Below are positions 56,793 through 64,000 of a DNA stretch of 64,000 bases, in pieces (the first letter of the stretch is position 1; each line of letters begins with the position of its first letter). The notes under the pieces were generated by a model that saw only the letters and a program-made list of their open reading frames with translations, searched no databases and was not told where the DNA came from. Origin of the DNA: Limnohabitans sp. 103DPR2 (GTDB taxonomy: Bacteria > Pseudomonadota > Gammaproteobacteria > Burkholderiales > Burkholderiaceae_C); contig NZ_CP011834.1 of NCBI RefSeq assembly GCF_001412575.1, positions 2,542,001 through 2,606,000 on the forward strand. The letters run 5' to 3'. Both the position numbers and the translations under genes were made by a program.

Positions 56793-57824
56793 ATGCAGAA
56801 GTCGCGCTTGTATTTGTGGTTGGGTGGCTTTTGCGTCGCATTGATCGCAGTTGTGGCTTGGCAATTTAAACCTGCCGACACAAAAGAAATTGTTGCTACC
56901 GGCAAATTGCAATGTGATTTACCTGCACCCGATGCCAAGGCACCTCACCCTGGCATGGTGTGGGTTCCACCAGGGAAGTTCGACATGGGCGACAGCGTGT
57001 ATGCCGAAGAAAAGCCCGTGCGCAATGTGCAAGTCAAAGGCTTTTGGATGGACCGCACCGAAGTCACCAACCAAGAGTTTGCAGACTTTGTCAAAGCCAC
57101 GGGCTATGTCACCGTGGCCGAGCGCCCGGTGGACCCCAAGCTGCACGCCAGCTTGCCCGAAGTCATGCGCCAAGCAGGCGCGGTGGTTTTCAAAATGCCG
57201 AGCCAACTGACGCGGGGTGACGATCCAAGTCAATGGTGGCAATACGTGCCTGGGGCCAACTGGCAACACCCCGCAGGGCCTGCCACAAGCATCGAAAAGC
57301 ATGGGCATTTTCCAGTCGTTCACATCACTTACGAAGACGCATTGGCGTATGCCAAATGGAAAGGCCGCACCCTGCCGACTGAGGCGCAGTGGGAATGGGC
57401 CGCGCGTGCAGGCGCCAATGAATTGCCAAGTCAGCACGACCAACCGGCCAGTGCCAACACGTGGCAAGGTATTTTTCCCATGGCCAATTCTGCAGAAGAT
57501 GGCTTTGCTGGCCTTGCCCCTGTAGGCTGTTATGGTGCCAATGCTTGGGGCCTGTTTGACATGATTGGCAACGTGTGGGAACTGACGGCCGATGTGTTTG
57601 TGGCTGAGCGATCGACCCCAGCGAAGGGTCAAGGCTTGGACCCCGATGCCGCACAACAACCACCGGTGTTCAAAGCAGGCACGCCGCAAGCCCGCGTCAT
57701 CAAAGGGGGCTCCTTCTTGTGCGCCCCCAACTATTGCATGCGCTACCGCGCAGGTTCCCGGCAGCCGCAAGAAGAAGATTTGGCCGTGAGCCATTTGGGT
57801 TTTAGGACCATCTTGCAACCCTGA
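56793..57824 (+). CDS. Membrane-anchored formylglycine-generating enzyme (SUMF1/FGE family)
   Basis: 343 residues. One N-terminal hydrophobic helix (residues ~6-24), then the FGE-sulfatase domain: PGMVWVPPGKFDMGD, VKGFWMDRTEVTNQEFADFV, LPTEAQWEWAARAG, NVWELTADVF, RVIKGGSFLCAPNYCMRYR. Both active-site cysteines are kept (Cys310 and Cys315, the pair equivalent to human FGE Cys336/Cys341), so it should convert the Cys of sulfatase CxPxR motifs to C-alpha-formylglycine with O2 and copper. A matching Cys-type sulfatase lies at 62390. Most bacterial FGEs are cytoplasmic; the anchor suggests membrane or periplasmic action. Followed after 16 bp by a DUF1254 gene. Confidence 0.88.
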   Translation: MQKSRLYLWLGGFCVALIAVVAWQFKPADTKEIVATGKLQCDLPAPDAKAPHPGMVWVPPGKFDMGDSVYAEEKPVRNVQVKGFWMDRTEVTNQEFADFVKATGYVTVAERPVDPKLHASLPEVMRQAGAVVFKMPSQLTRGDDPSQWWQYVPGANWQHPAGPATSIEKHGHFPVVHITYEDALAYAKWKGRTLPTEAQWEWAARAGANELPSQHDQPASANTWQGIFPMANSAEDGFAGLAPVGCYGANAWGLFDMIGNVWELTADVFVAERSTPAKGQGLDPDAAQQPPVFKAGTPQARVIKGGSFLCAPNYCMRYRAGSRQPQEEDLAVSHLGFRTILQP

Positions 57825-57840
57825 AGAAAAGCCCACATCC

Positions 57841-59214
57841 ATGTACTCTGTCAAATCAACTGGCCAACGCGTTGGGGTCTTCATGCTTGGCACGGTGATC
57901 GTGATCGCAGCCTTGCTAGCCCTGCTCAAAGACAAAATCATGTTGGGTGCCGAGGCATATTTGTACGGGTACCCCTTGGTGATGATGGAAACCACACGCG
58001 TGCACAGTGGCCAGTTCATCGGACCCGAAAACCAGTTGCGCTTGGTGAGACAGTTTCCCGATGCCAACTTCAAGGATGTGGTTCGCCCCAACGTTGACAC
58101 GCTGTACACCACTGCTTTCATCAGCATGAAAGACGGACCCTGGGTGTTTGAAATGCCCGCCAACACAGAACGTTACGAATTGATGCCGTTCATGGACGCT
58201 TGGACCAACGTGTTTGCATCACCAGGCACGCGCACCAGTGGAACGGCTGCAGCCACTTATTTGTTGACCGGCCCCGGATGGCAAGGTGACGTTCCTGTGG
58301 GCATGCAAAGGCTCCAATCCCCAACCGACATGGTCTGGCTGATTGGCCGCACGCAAACAAATGGCGTGGCCGACTATGCAAGAGTTCACCGTTTGCAAGA
58401 CCGATTGCGATTGAAAAAATTAGGGCCTGACAACAAGCCCAACGCAAGCACGCCAGATGCATGGCAGCGCAGCACGATGCCCGCTGTGCCACCTGTTGTG
58501 CAGATGCGCAACATGGCCACGGCAGATTTTTACGAGCATTTGATGGGCTTGATGGTGGCCAACCCTGCCTCCGCAGACGATGCGCCCATGCTGCAACGTT
58601 TGGCCGCTGTGCAATTGGTCCCAGGCCAAGCGGTCCGTTTGAATGCCTTGAACAAAGCATGTTTTGCGCTGGGCCGCTGGCTGGCCGACTACAAAGTACA
58701 CAAGGTCTTGAGCACCAAAGCCACCGATGGCACGTGGTCCTCCCCGCCCTTGAATCTGGGTGCCTATGGTACCGACTACAACACACGTGCTGCAGTGGCC
58801 ATGGTGGGTTTAGGCGCCAACCTGCCGCAAGATGCGCTGTACCCCAATACCAGCTTGGACCATGAAGGCAAACAGCTGATGGGCGATCAACGTTACCGCC
58901 TGCATTTCAAGGCCAATCAATTGCCACCCGTCAAAGCTTTCTGGTCCATCACCGCTTACGGTGCGGATGAGTTTTTGATCGATAACCCCCTCAAGCGCTA
59001 TGCCTTGGGCGACAGAGATGCACTTAGCTTCAATGCCGATGGCTCACTGGACATTTGGATACAGGCGCAAGCGCCTGACACCCCTGCAAAGCGCAGCAAT
59101 TGGCTGCCCGTGAAAGATCAAGCGCCTTTCTTGCTCAATGCCCGCCTTTATTTGCCGAAAGACGATGCACTGAATGGTGGCTGGAAAATGCCCGCCGTTG
59201 AGCGTCTGCACTGA
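57841..59214 (+). CDS. DUF1254/DUF1214 domain protein
   Basis: 457 residues. N-terminal hydrophobic anchor (~13-29), then a DUF1254 domain (AEAYLYGYPLVMMETTR; VRPNVDTLYTTAFISM; PWVFEMPANTERYELMPFMDAWTNVF) and a C-terminal DUF1214 domain (DGTWSSPPLNLGAYGTDYNTRAAVAMVGLGAN; RYRLHFKANQLPPVKAFWSITAYG; SLDIWIQAQAP). Function of the family is unknown; members are exported and often sit near transport or degradation genes. Cotranscribed with the FGE. Convergent with the tetR gene. Confidence 0.85.
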   Translation: MYSVKSTGQRVGVFMLGTVIVIAALLALLKDKIMLGAEAYLYGYPLVMMETTRVHSGQFIGPENQLRLVRQFPDANFKDVVRPNVDTLYTTAFISMKDGPWVFEMPANTERYELMPFMDAWTNVFASPGTRTSGTAAATYLLTGPGWQGDVPVGMQRLQSPTDMVWLIGRTQTNGVADYARVHRLQDRLRLKKLGPDNKPNASTPDAWQRSTMPAVPPVVQMRNMATADFYEHLMGLMVANPASADDAPMLQRLAAVQLVPGQAVRLNALNKACFALGRWLADYKVHKVLSTKATDGTWSSPPLNLGAYGTDYNTRAAVAMVGLGANLPQDALYPNTSLDHEGKQLMGDQRYRLHFKANQLPPVKAFWSITAYGADEFLIDNPLKRYALGDRDALSFNADGSLDIWIQAQAPDTPAKRSNWLPVKDQAPFLLNARLYLPKDDALNGGWKMPAVERLH

Positions 59215-59232
59215 TGCAAAGCGCGCCGAACC

Positions 59233-59859
59233 TCAGTTCACTTGTTTGGCCACCAAGTAATGTGAAATGAGTGTTCGAAAATAGGCGCGGATGTTGGGAG
59301 GATTGGCCGGACGGCTTAATGCTTGAAAGCCTCCTGCAATGGACAAATAAAGCAGCGCTGCCAAATCACGCGCTTTGGTGGCATCTTTCACCAACACCAA
59401 AAATTTGGACTGAAACAAGTCCATGCGATTGGCATCAACCTCAACCAACAATTGCGCTGCCACTGGGTTGTGATGGCTGAGTGCGCGCATGGCTTGTTCA
59501 AAACGCAAGTTTTCCAATTCGGAACCCGCCTGAAGAAAAGCAGCATCCACGACCAAGTCCAAATCCTTCAGCGCGTCACCGCTTTGCTGCAATTTCAATT
59601 TGGCGTCCAACTCCAATTGCGCCACTTTCCAGCGCATCAGCAAACTGTTGATCAGATCGGCGTGGTCGGTGAAGTGCCAATAAAAACTGCCACGTGTCAC
59701 TTTGAGTTTTTCGGCCAAGGAAAGGACTTTGACGTTGTCAAAGCCGCCATCCACCACCGCTTTGAAAGCCTCGTCCAGCCAATCATCCCGGGTCAGGCGC
59801 GATGCTTCTTGGGCTGTGGGTTTTCGATTCATTGGTGGTTGGCTGGCCATAGAAGTCAT
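59233..59859 (-). CDS. TetR-family transcriptional regulator
   Basis: 208 residues. N-terminal TetR helix-turn-helix: LTRDDWLDEAFKAVVDGGFDNVKVLSLAEKLKVTRGSFYWHFTDHADLIN. The C-terminal ligand domain is all helical and not assignable to a known inducer. Divergent from the outer-membrane-protein gene; a 22-bp inverted repeat lies in the shared region, so it probably represses itself and the 60-64 kb genes. Second possible start at 59832. Confidence 0.87.
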   Translation of the reverse strand: MTSMASQPPMNRKPTAQEASRLTRDDWLDEAFKAVVDGGFDNVKVLSLAEKLKVTRGSFYWHFTDHADLINSLLMRWKVAQLELDAKLKLQQSGDALKDLDLVVDAAFLQAGSELENLRFEQAMRALSHHNPVAAQLLVEVDANRMDLFQSKFLVLVKDATKARDLAALLYLSIAGGFQALSRPANPPNIRAYFRTLISHYLVAKQVN

Positions 59860-59931
59860 GAGATATTTTGCAACACTCGCCGATCGGACCTCTTTATTGG
59901 GAGCCGCTAGCGAAAACCCTAAACATGTTTG

Positions 59932-59977
59932 ATCTTTGCTGTGCTAGAGTGAAATGTCAATACACAAGTGTACTGAC
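59932..59977. promoter_or_regulatory. Divergent promoter region with TetR operator
   Basis: The 22-bp inverted repeat GTCAATACACAAGTGTACTGAC (59956-59977) has arms matching at nine of ten positions. On the minus strand a TTGACA -35 (59955-59960) overlaps it, with AAAGAT 17 bp on (59932-59937), for tetR. On the + strand TTGCTG (59936-59941) and AATACA (59959-59964) at 17 bp spacing place a weak -10 inside the operator, for the gene at 60005. A bound TetR dimer would block both. Confidence 0.6.
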
Positions 59978-60004
59978 TTACACCCACATTCTTTGGAGAC
60001 ACCC

Positions 60005-61159
60005 ATGATTCGTTCCATGCACAAAGCAACACCTCGCCAGTACATTCTTGCCTCATTGCCATGGGTCTGTCTCCTAGCCTGCGGCTTGAATGCGCAAGCT
60101 GCTGAAAGTTACAAACTGCGTCAAGCCCCTGTGGGTGCATTTGGTGGTGAGATTGCGGCGTCGGCCGACAACCCCGGTTTTTTTGGCACCGCCAGCCTGA
60201 CGCAATTGCAGATTTACAAAATTGCCGATGCCAATGGCAACAATGTTGCGCCCTCTTCTATTGCACCGATTCAATTGAATCCAGCACTGCCTTACAAAGT
60301 GGCGTTCCCAACAGGCAGCTTGGCCTTCAATCAAGATCAAACACAATTGAATTTGGTGGGTGGTTACCTCACCGAAGGTAAATATGGCGATGGTCACGTG
60401 GCCTTTGCCATCAACGTGCCCTTCATCCAGCAAAAGCGCACCTTTGTGGTGACGCAACCTGCAGGCACATTGACTCCCGCAGCCACAACACCTCCTTTGA
60501 GCGCTGCCATCGTAGGCCAACTCAATGCGGGTGCCGCGCAAGCCAATGCCCTGGTTCAGGCCAAAGTTTTGGCAGCTGGCGCCAATCAAAATCTTGAGAC
60601 CTCTGGCGTTGGCGATACCGAGTTGTCGACGGTTTGGGTTCGTCACGTCGATCGACTCAAAGTGGCCGCAGGCGTTTCCTTGTTTGTCCCCACAGGCTCT
60701 TACGATAAAAATCGTGGCCCCAACCCAGGCTTTGGTAACTTCTACACCTTGCGTCCCGGTGTGGCCGTGACGTACAACTTGAACCCCAAGCACTCGGATG
60801 AAACATGGGACTCTGGCGTCACCATTGCAGGTCGCGTTTCTTATGGCATGAACACGCGCAACAAAGACACCGATTACAAAAGCGGCAACTTCATTTACAG
60901 CGAAGGCGGTATTGTCAAAGTTCGTGGCGATTGGGCCTATGGCGTGAATGTGTTCTCTATTCAACAAATTTCTGACGACACAGGCAGCGGCGCCACGCTG
61001 GGCGGCAATCGCTACAAAACCAATGGTGTCGGACCTTTTGTCTCCTTCAAGTTGCCCGGTAAAGACGCCGGCTTCAACTTGCAATACAGCGACAACTTTG
61101 GTGGCCGCAACGCCATCGTGGCCAAGTCATTGCAATTGCGTTTTGTGAAGGCTTGGTAA
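60005..61159 (+). CDS. Putative outer-membrane channel (SphA / phenol-MetA-like)
   Basis: 384 residues. Signal peptide (ILASLPWVCLLACGLNAQAAE), then beta-rich sequence with alternating polar/hydrophobic residues and a C-terminal Trp (QLRFVKAW), as in outer-membrane barrels. Stretches such as LNLVGGYLTEGKYGDGHVAFAINVPFIQQ and VSLFVPTGSYDKNRGPNPGFGNFYTLRPGVAVTYNL match the COG4313-type transporters found near aromatic-compound and sulfatase genes. Likely lets the substrate across the outer membrane. GGAGAC 4 bp before the ATG. First gene of the TetR-controlled run. Confidence 0.65.
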   Translation: MIRSMHKATPRQYILASLPWVCLLACGLNAQAAESYKLRQAPVGAFGGEIAASADNPGFFGTASLTQLQIYKIADANGNNVAPSSIAPIQLNPALPYKVAFPTGSLAFNQDQTQLNLVGGYLTEGKYGDGHVAFAINVPFIQQKRTFVVTQPAGTLTPAATTPPLSAAIVGQLNAGAAQANALVQAKVLAAGANQNLETSGVGDTELSTVWVRHVDRLKVAAGVSLFVPTGSYDKNRGPNPGFGNFYTLRPGVAVTYNLNPKHSDETWDSGVTIAGRVSYGMNTRNKDTDYKSGNFIYSEGGIVKVRGDWAYGVNVFSIQQISDDTGSGATLGGNRYKTNGVGPFVSFKLPGKDAGFNLQYSDNFGGRNAIVAKSLQLRFVKAW

Positions 61160-61180
61160 GCCCTTCAGTGAATTGACGCC

Positions 61181-62386
61181 ATGTCCTTTCGCAGTTTAAA
61201 AAGTTGGCTGATGCCCGTCATCAGCCAACGTTTTTTATCTCGCGAAAGATTGTTGGCCCTGCGCCGTCAAGCAGAACAAAAAAGACAATCGCAAAGTCGG
61301 CCCCATGTGCTGCACTTTTTCCATCAGGTCGACGATCCCTATTCACAATTGTTGGCGCAGGCCATACCGCTGCTGAAGTCGCGCTATGCCGTCTCCATCT
61401 TGCAGCATGTGGTGGGCGAGCCGGATGACTCCGCGGTGCCTGAACGTGAAATGCTGAAGGCATACAGTCAACTTGACGCATCACGCTTGGCATCTCACTA
61501 CGGCTTGCGTTTTCCTGAGGCCGTCGAACCTGTTCACACGCCCAAACCCACCGCCGAGTCACTGTTAGCGTCTCATCGCTTGCGCAAAACTTGGGGCCAC
61601 TACCTCAGTGGCATGATTTATTACGAAGGCGAATGGTATTGGGGCATTGACCGCTTGCACCACCTTGAATCGCGTCTAACCGATTTGGGTTTGTCGACGC
61701 AAAAAAAATCGCACCCCCAACAGCGCAGCGCACCCCTCTTTGTCACTCAGCAATACCAGCCCTTGCGCAATGTGCCTGAAGGCACCAGCATCGACTTCTA
61801 CTTCTCTTTGCGAAGCCCTTACTCAGCCATCAGTGTGGCCAAAGTGTTTGACTGGGCCAAAGCCAATGGCGTGCAAGTGAATTTGAAATACGTGTTGCCC
61901 ATGGTGATGCGCGGTCTGCCCGTCCCCGCCGAAAAAAGAAAATACATCAGCTTAGATACAGCGCGAGAAGCACACCTTCAGAACGTGCCCTTTGGCCGCT
62001 TGAACGATCCTGTTGGCAAGCCCACCGAACGCGGTTTGGCTCTGATCCCTTTTGCCCAAATGCACCAATTGGCTGAAAGCTACATTCAATCCTTCATGCA
62101 AGGCGTTTGGTCTGAAGGTTTGGATGCCGGCACAGACGCGCATTTGAAAATCATGGTCGGGCGCGCAGGCCTGAATTGGGAAGCTGCCAAAGACATCCTG
62201 AAAAGCAAAGCCAATGACGCGCATTGGCGTGCTGTGGCCGAGCAAAACAGACAAGCCATGCTGGCCATGGGCCTGTGGGGCGTGCCGTCCTTCCGATTCG
62301 AAGAAACAGCTGTGTGGGGGCAAGACCGCTTTTGGGTGATCGAAAAAGCCATGCACGCTGAGTTTGACCCTCCAACACCCGCTTGA
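61181..62386 (+). CDS. Tandem thioredoxin-fold protein (HCCA isomerase/DsbA-like)
   Basis: 401 residues. Two thioredoxin-fold modules: a degenerate N-terminal one (VLHFFHQVDDPYSQLLAQAIPLLKSRY, ~45-110) and a C-terminal one (~205-395) with IDFYFSLRSPYSAISVAKVF and the cis-Pro loop GLWGVPSFRFEETAVWGQDRF. The CxxC of DsbA is replaced by RSPYS, as in the glutathione-using 2-hydroxychromene-2-carboxylate isomerases. No signal peptide. Function unknown: an isomerase or GSH-linked step in breakdown of the desulfated product is possible. 21 bp after the barrel gene, 3 bp before the sulfatase. Confidence 0.75.
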   Translation: MSFRSLKSWLMPVISQRFLSRERLLALRRQAEQKRQSQSRPHVLHFFHQVDDPYSQLLAQAIPLLKSRYAVSILQHVVGEPDDSAVPEREMLKAYSQLDASRLASHYGLRFPEAVEPVHTPKPTAESLLASHRLRKTWGHYLSGMIYYEGEWYWGIDRLHHLESRLTDLGLSTQKKSHPQQRSAPLFVTQQYQPLRNVPEGTSIDFYFSLRSPYSAISVAKVFDWAKANGVQVNLKYVLPMVMRGLPVPAEKRKYISLDTAREAHLQNVPFGRLNDPVGKPTERGLALIPFAQMHQLAESYIQSFMQGVWSEGLDAGTDAHLKIMVGRAGLNWEAAKDILKSKANDAHWRAVAEQNRQAMLAMGLWGVPSFRFEETAVWGQDRFWVIEKAMHAEFDPPTPA

Positions 62387-62389
62387 ACC

Positions 62390-64000
62390 ATGTCATTGAT
62401 TTGCAGTACCCGCCACACATGGCTGAGCATTTTCGCCGCCGCAACCCTGGCCATCTGTGCGCCTGCATGGGCGAAACGTCCCAACATTGTGGTTTTATTG
62501 GCCGACGATTGGGGCTACAGCGATGTCGGTGCATTTGGCAGTGAAATTAACACGCCGCATTTGAACCAATTGGCGCAATCGGGCACCCGCTTTTCTAACT
62601 TTCACGTCAGTGCATCGTGTTCGCCAACGCGCTCAATGTTGTTGACCGGTGTAGACAACCACCTGAATGGCGTGGGCAACATGCGCGAAACCATTCCCCA
62701 ATCGCATGTGGGACGCGCCGGTTACTTGAGCGTTTTAAACCAACGCGTGGTCACCGTGGCCAGCCTGTTGCAAGACCAAGGCTATCGCACCTACGCGGCA
62801 GGCAAATGGCATGTCGGCAAGGAGCCGCACAACTTACCGCCTGCCCGTGGCTTTGATCGCTCCTTGGTGATGGGCGACAGTGGCTCGGACAACTGGGAAA
62901 CTGGCAAGTTGTATTTGGACTTGACCGACAAGGTGTACTGGTACGACAACGGGCGTGAAGCGCAAATGCCCAAGACTTTTTACTCGTCAGAGTTTTACGT
63001 CAGCAAAACCTTGGACTACTTGAAGACGGATGCCAAATCGGACAAACCGTTTTTTGCTTACTTGGCATTCCAAGCCAATCACATTCCGCTTCAAGCGCCC
63101 CAAGAGTTCATCGACAAATACAAAGGCCGCTACAACGCAGGTTGGGATGTGTTGCGTCAAGAGCGCCGCAACAAGGCCATCGAGTTGGGCTTGGTGCCGC
63201 CCAACACACCCATGGCTGCCTTGCCCGCTACGCATGTCGCTTGGGACTCCCTCAGCCCGCAAGACAAAGCTTACCAAGCACGCCGCATGGAAGTTTATGC
63301 CGCCATGGCAGAGGCCATGGACTTTCACATTGGCCGCCTGATGGCGCACTTGAAGCAAACCGGAGAATACGACAACACCGTCTTTGTGTTCATGTCAGAC
63401 AACGGTGCAGAAGCATCCGATCCCTACGCCTTGGCGGTTGGCCGCTGGTGGCTGGACCAACATTACAACCGCGACATCGATCGGCTTGGTAGTCCAGGCG
63501 CTTACAGCATCATTGGCCCCAACTGGGCACGCGCTGCCACAGCACCTTTGAATACGTACAAGTTTTTTGCAGGCGAAGGTGGCATCCGGGTTCCATTAAT
63601 CATCTCTGGCATCCCTGCCGCCCACAAACAGTCGGTCCAAAACAGCCTGACACACGTCAGCGACATCGTCCCCACCTTGCTTGATTTGGCGGGTGTACAG
63701 CACCCCGGCACTTCTTACAAAGGTCAAACCATTTATCCGCTGACGGGTCACAGTTTGCTGCCCATCCTTCAAGGCAAAGCCACACGGGTTCGCGGCCCAG
63801 AGGAAGTGTTGGGTTATGAGCTGTCTGGCAATCGCGCCGTCTTTAAAGGTGACTACAAATTGCTGAGCAATTTGGCACCAGTGGGAGATGGCCAATGGCA
63901 TCTCTACAACATCGCAACGGACCCCGGTGAGACACGGGACTTAAAAGACGAGATGCCAGAGCTGTTCCAAAGCCTGCAAAACGATTACGCCAAATGGGCC
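62390..64000 (+). CDS. Secreted Cys-type sulfatase (3' partial)
   Basis: 537 codons to the window edge, no stop yet. Sec signal peptide (TWLSIFAAATLAICAPAWA), then the alkaline-phosphatase-like sulfatase domain: metal ligands in NIVVLLADDWGYSDVGAFG, the activation motif C-S-P-T-R (Cys77 at 62618-62620, to become formylglycine), GKWHVGK, AYLAFQANHIPLQAP, FVFMSDNGAEASDP and the late GYELSGNRAVFKGDYKLLSNLAP. It resembles arylsulfatases of the AslA/AtsA group; a choice between aryl and carbohydrate sulfate esters is not possible. Needs the FGE at 56793 or another one. Starts 3 bp after the upstream stop. The missing part should be short. Confidence 0.92.
   Translation, partial: MSLICSTRHTWLSIFAAATLAICAPAWAKRPNIVVLLADDWGYSDVGAFGSEINTPHLNQLAQSGTRFSNFHVSASCSPTRSMLLTGVDNHLNGVGNMRETIPQSHVGRAGYLSVLNQRVVTVASLLQDQGYRTYAAGKWHVGKEPHNLPPARGFDRSLVMGDSGSDNWETGKLYLDLTDKVYWYDNGREAQMPKTFYSSEFYVSKTLDYLKTDAKSDKPFFAYLAFQANHIPLQAPQEFIDKYKGRYNAGWDVLRQERRNKAIELGLVPPNTPMAALPATHVAWDSLSPQDKAYQARRMEVYAAMAEAMDFHIGRLMAHLKQTGEYDNTVFVFMSDNGAEASDPYALAVGRWWLDQHYNRDIDRLGSPGAYSIIGPNWARAATAPLNTYKFFAGEGGIRVPLIISGIPAAHKQSVQNSLTHVSDIVPTLLDLAGVQHPGTSYKGQTIYPLTGHSLLPILQGKATRVRGPEEVLGYELSGNRAVFKGDYKLLSNLAPVGDGQWHLYNIATDPGETRDLKDEMPELFQSLQNDYAKWA

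Noticed and set aside
56919..58166. 415-codon minus-strand frame across the FGE and DUF1254 genes
   Set aside because: It crosses two well-supported + strand genes and their junction; no recognisable domain.
60074..61084. 336-codon minus-strand frame
   Set aside because: Antisense shadow of the outer-membrane protein gene, which has a signal peptide, ribosome site and barrel-like sequence.

Overview
The window is chromosomal core DNA of a betaproteobacterium of the order Burkholderiales, most likely family Comamonadaceae (Limnohabitans/Rhodoferax-like). This rests on gene content and order rather than a database match: two Bug/TctC-type solute receptors, a paired pimeloyl-CoA-type acyl-CoA dehydrogenase, a ferredoxin-type 'CDP-6-deoxy-glucoseen reductase', rpfE-like/recJ and ribF-ileS-lspA. 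The DNA is moderately GC-rich by eye and genes are packed with many 1-11 bp overlaps. Because of codon bias, many long open frames run antisense to real genes; these were not annotated.

Left part (1-12 kb): the 3' part of valS, galU, a TusA-like sulfur carrier, a Nudix hydrolase coupled to cysM, a glutaredoxin-like protein with an altered active site, an SbtA-type bicarbonate permease followed by a zinc-ribbon protein, a KefB/C-type antiporter, a TerC/Alx membrane protein and an NhaR-type LysR regulator. Between 12.0 and 12.6 kb lie a small two-helix membrane gene that looks frameshifted and a tRNA-Leu(CAA). Next come a membrane protein, an MFS exporter with an NAD(P)-binding epimerase-like protein, and a ferredoxin reductase coupled to an orphan Bug receptor.

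Middle (17-34 kb): a minus-strand run ftsK-lolA-rarA-livHMGF (no receptor gene), then trxB, rpmB-rpmG, a 157 bp near-perfect inverted repeat that looks like a MITE/REP-type element, a fatty-acid desaturase, an RsmB-like RNA methyltransferase, a DUF1653 protein, purN and two acyl-CoA dehydrogenases. ribF-ileS-lspA follow to 38 kb.

Right part (38-56.7 kb): quinone oxidoreductase, two EamA exporters, an atypical SDR, a tctBA + tctC-ggt-eamA uptake/peptide-processing unit, the lolC-lolD-tatD-spermidine-synthase-like operon, rpfE-like/recJ, coaD, rsmD, ftsY and a DadA-like FAD oxidoreductase.

The most distinctive region is 56.8-64 kb: a membrane-anchored formylglycine-generating enzyme, a DUF1254/DUF1214 protein, a divergent TetR regulator with a clear palindromic operator, an outer-membrane channel-like protein, a tandem thioredoxin-fold (HCCA-isomerase/DsbA) protein and a secreted Cys-type sulfatase with the CSPTR activation motif that runs off the window. 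Together they look like a regulated periplasmic sulfate-ester-processing locus whose substrate is unknown. No CRISPR array, rRNA, prophage or intact insertion sequence was seen.
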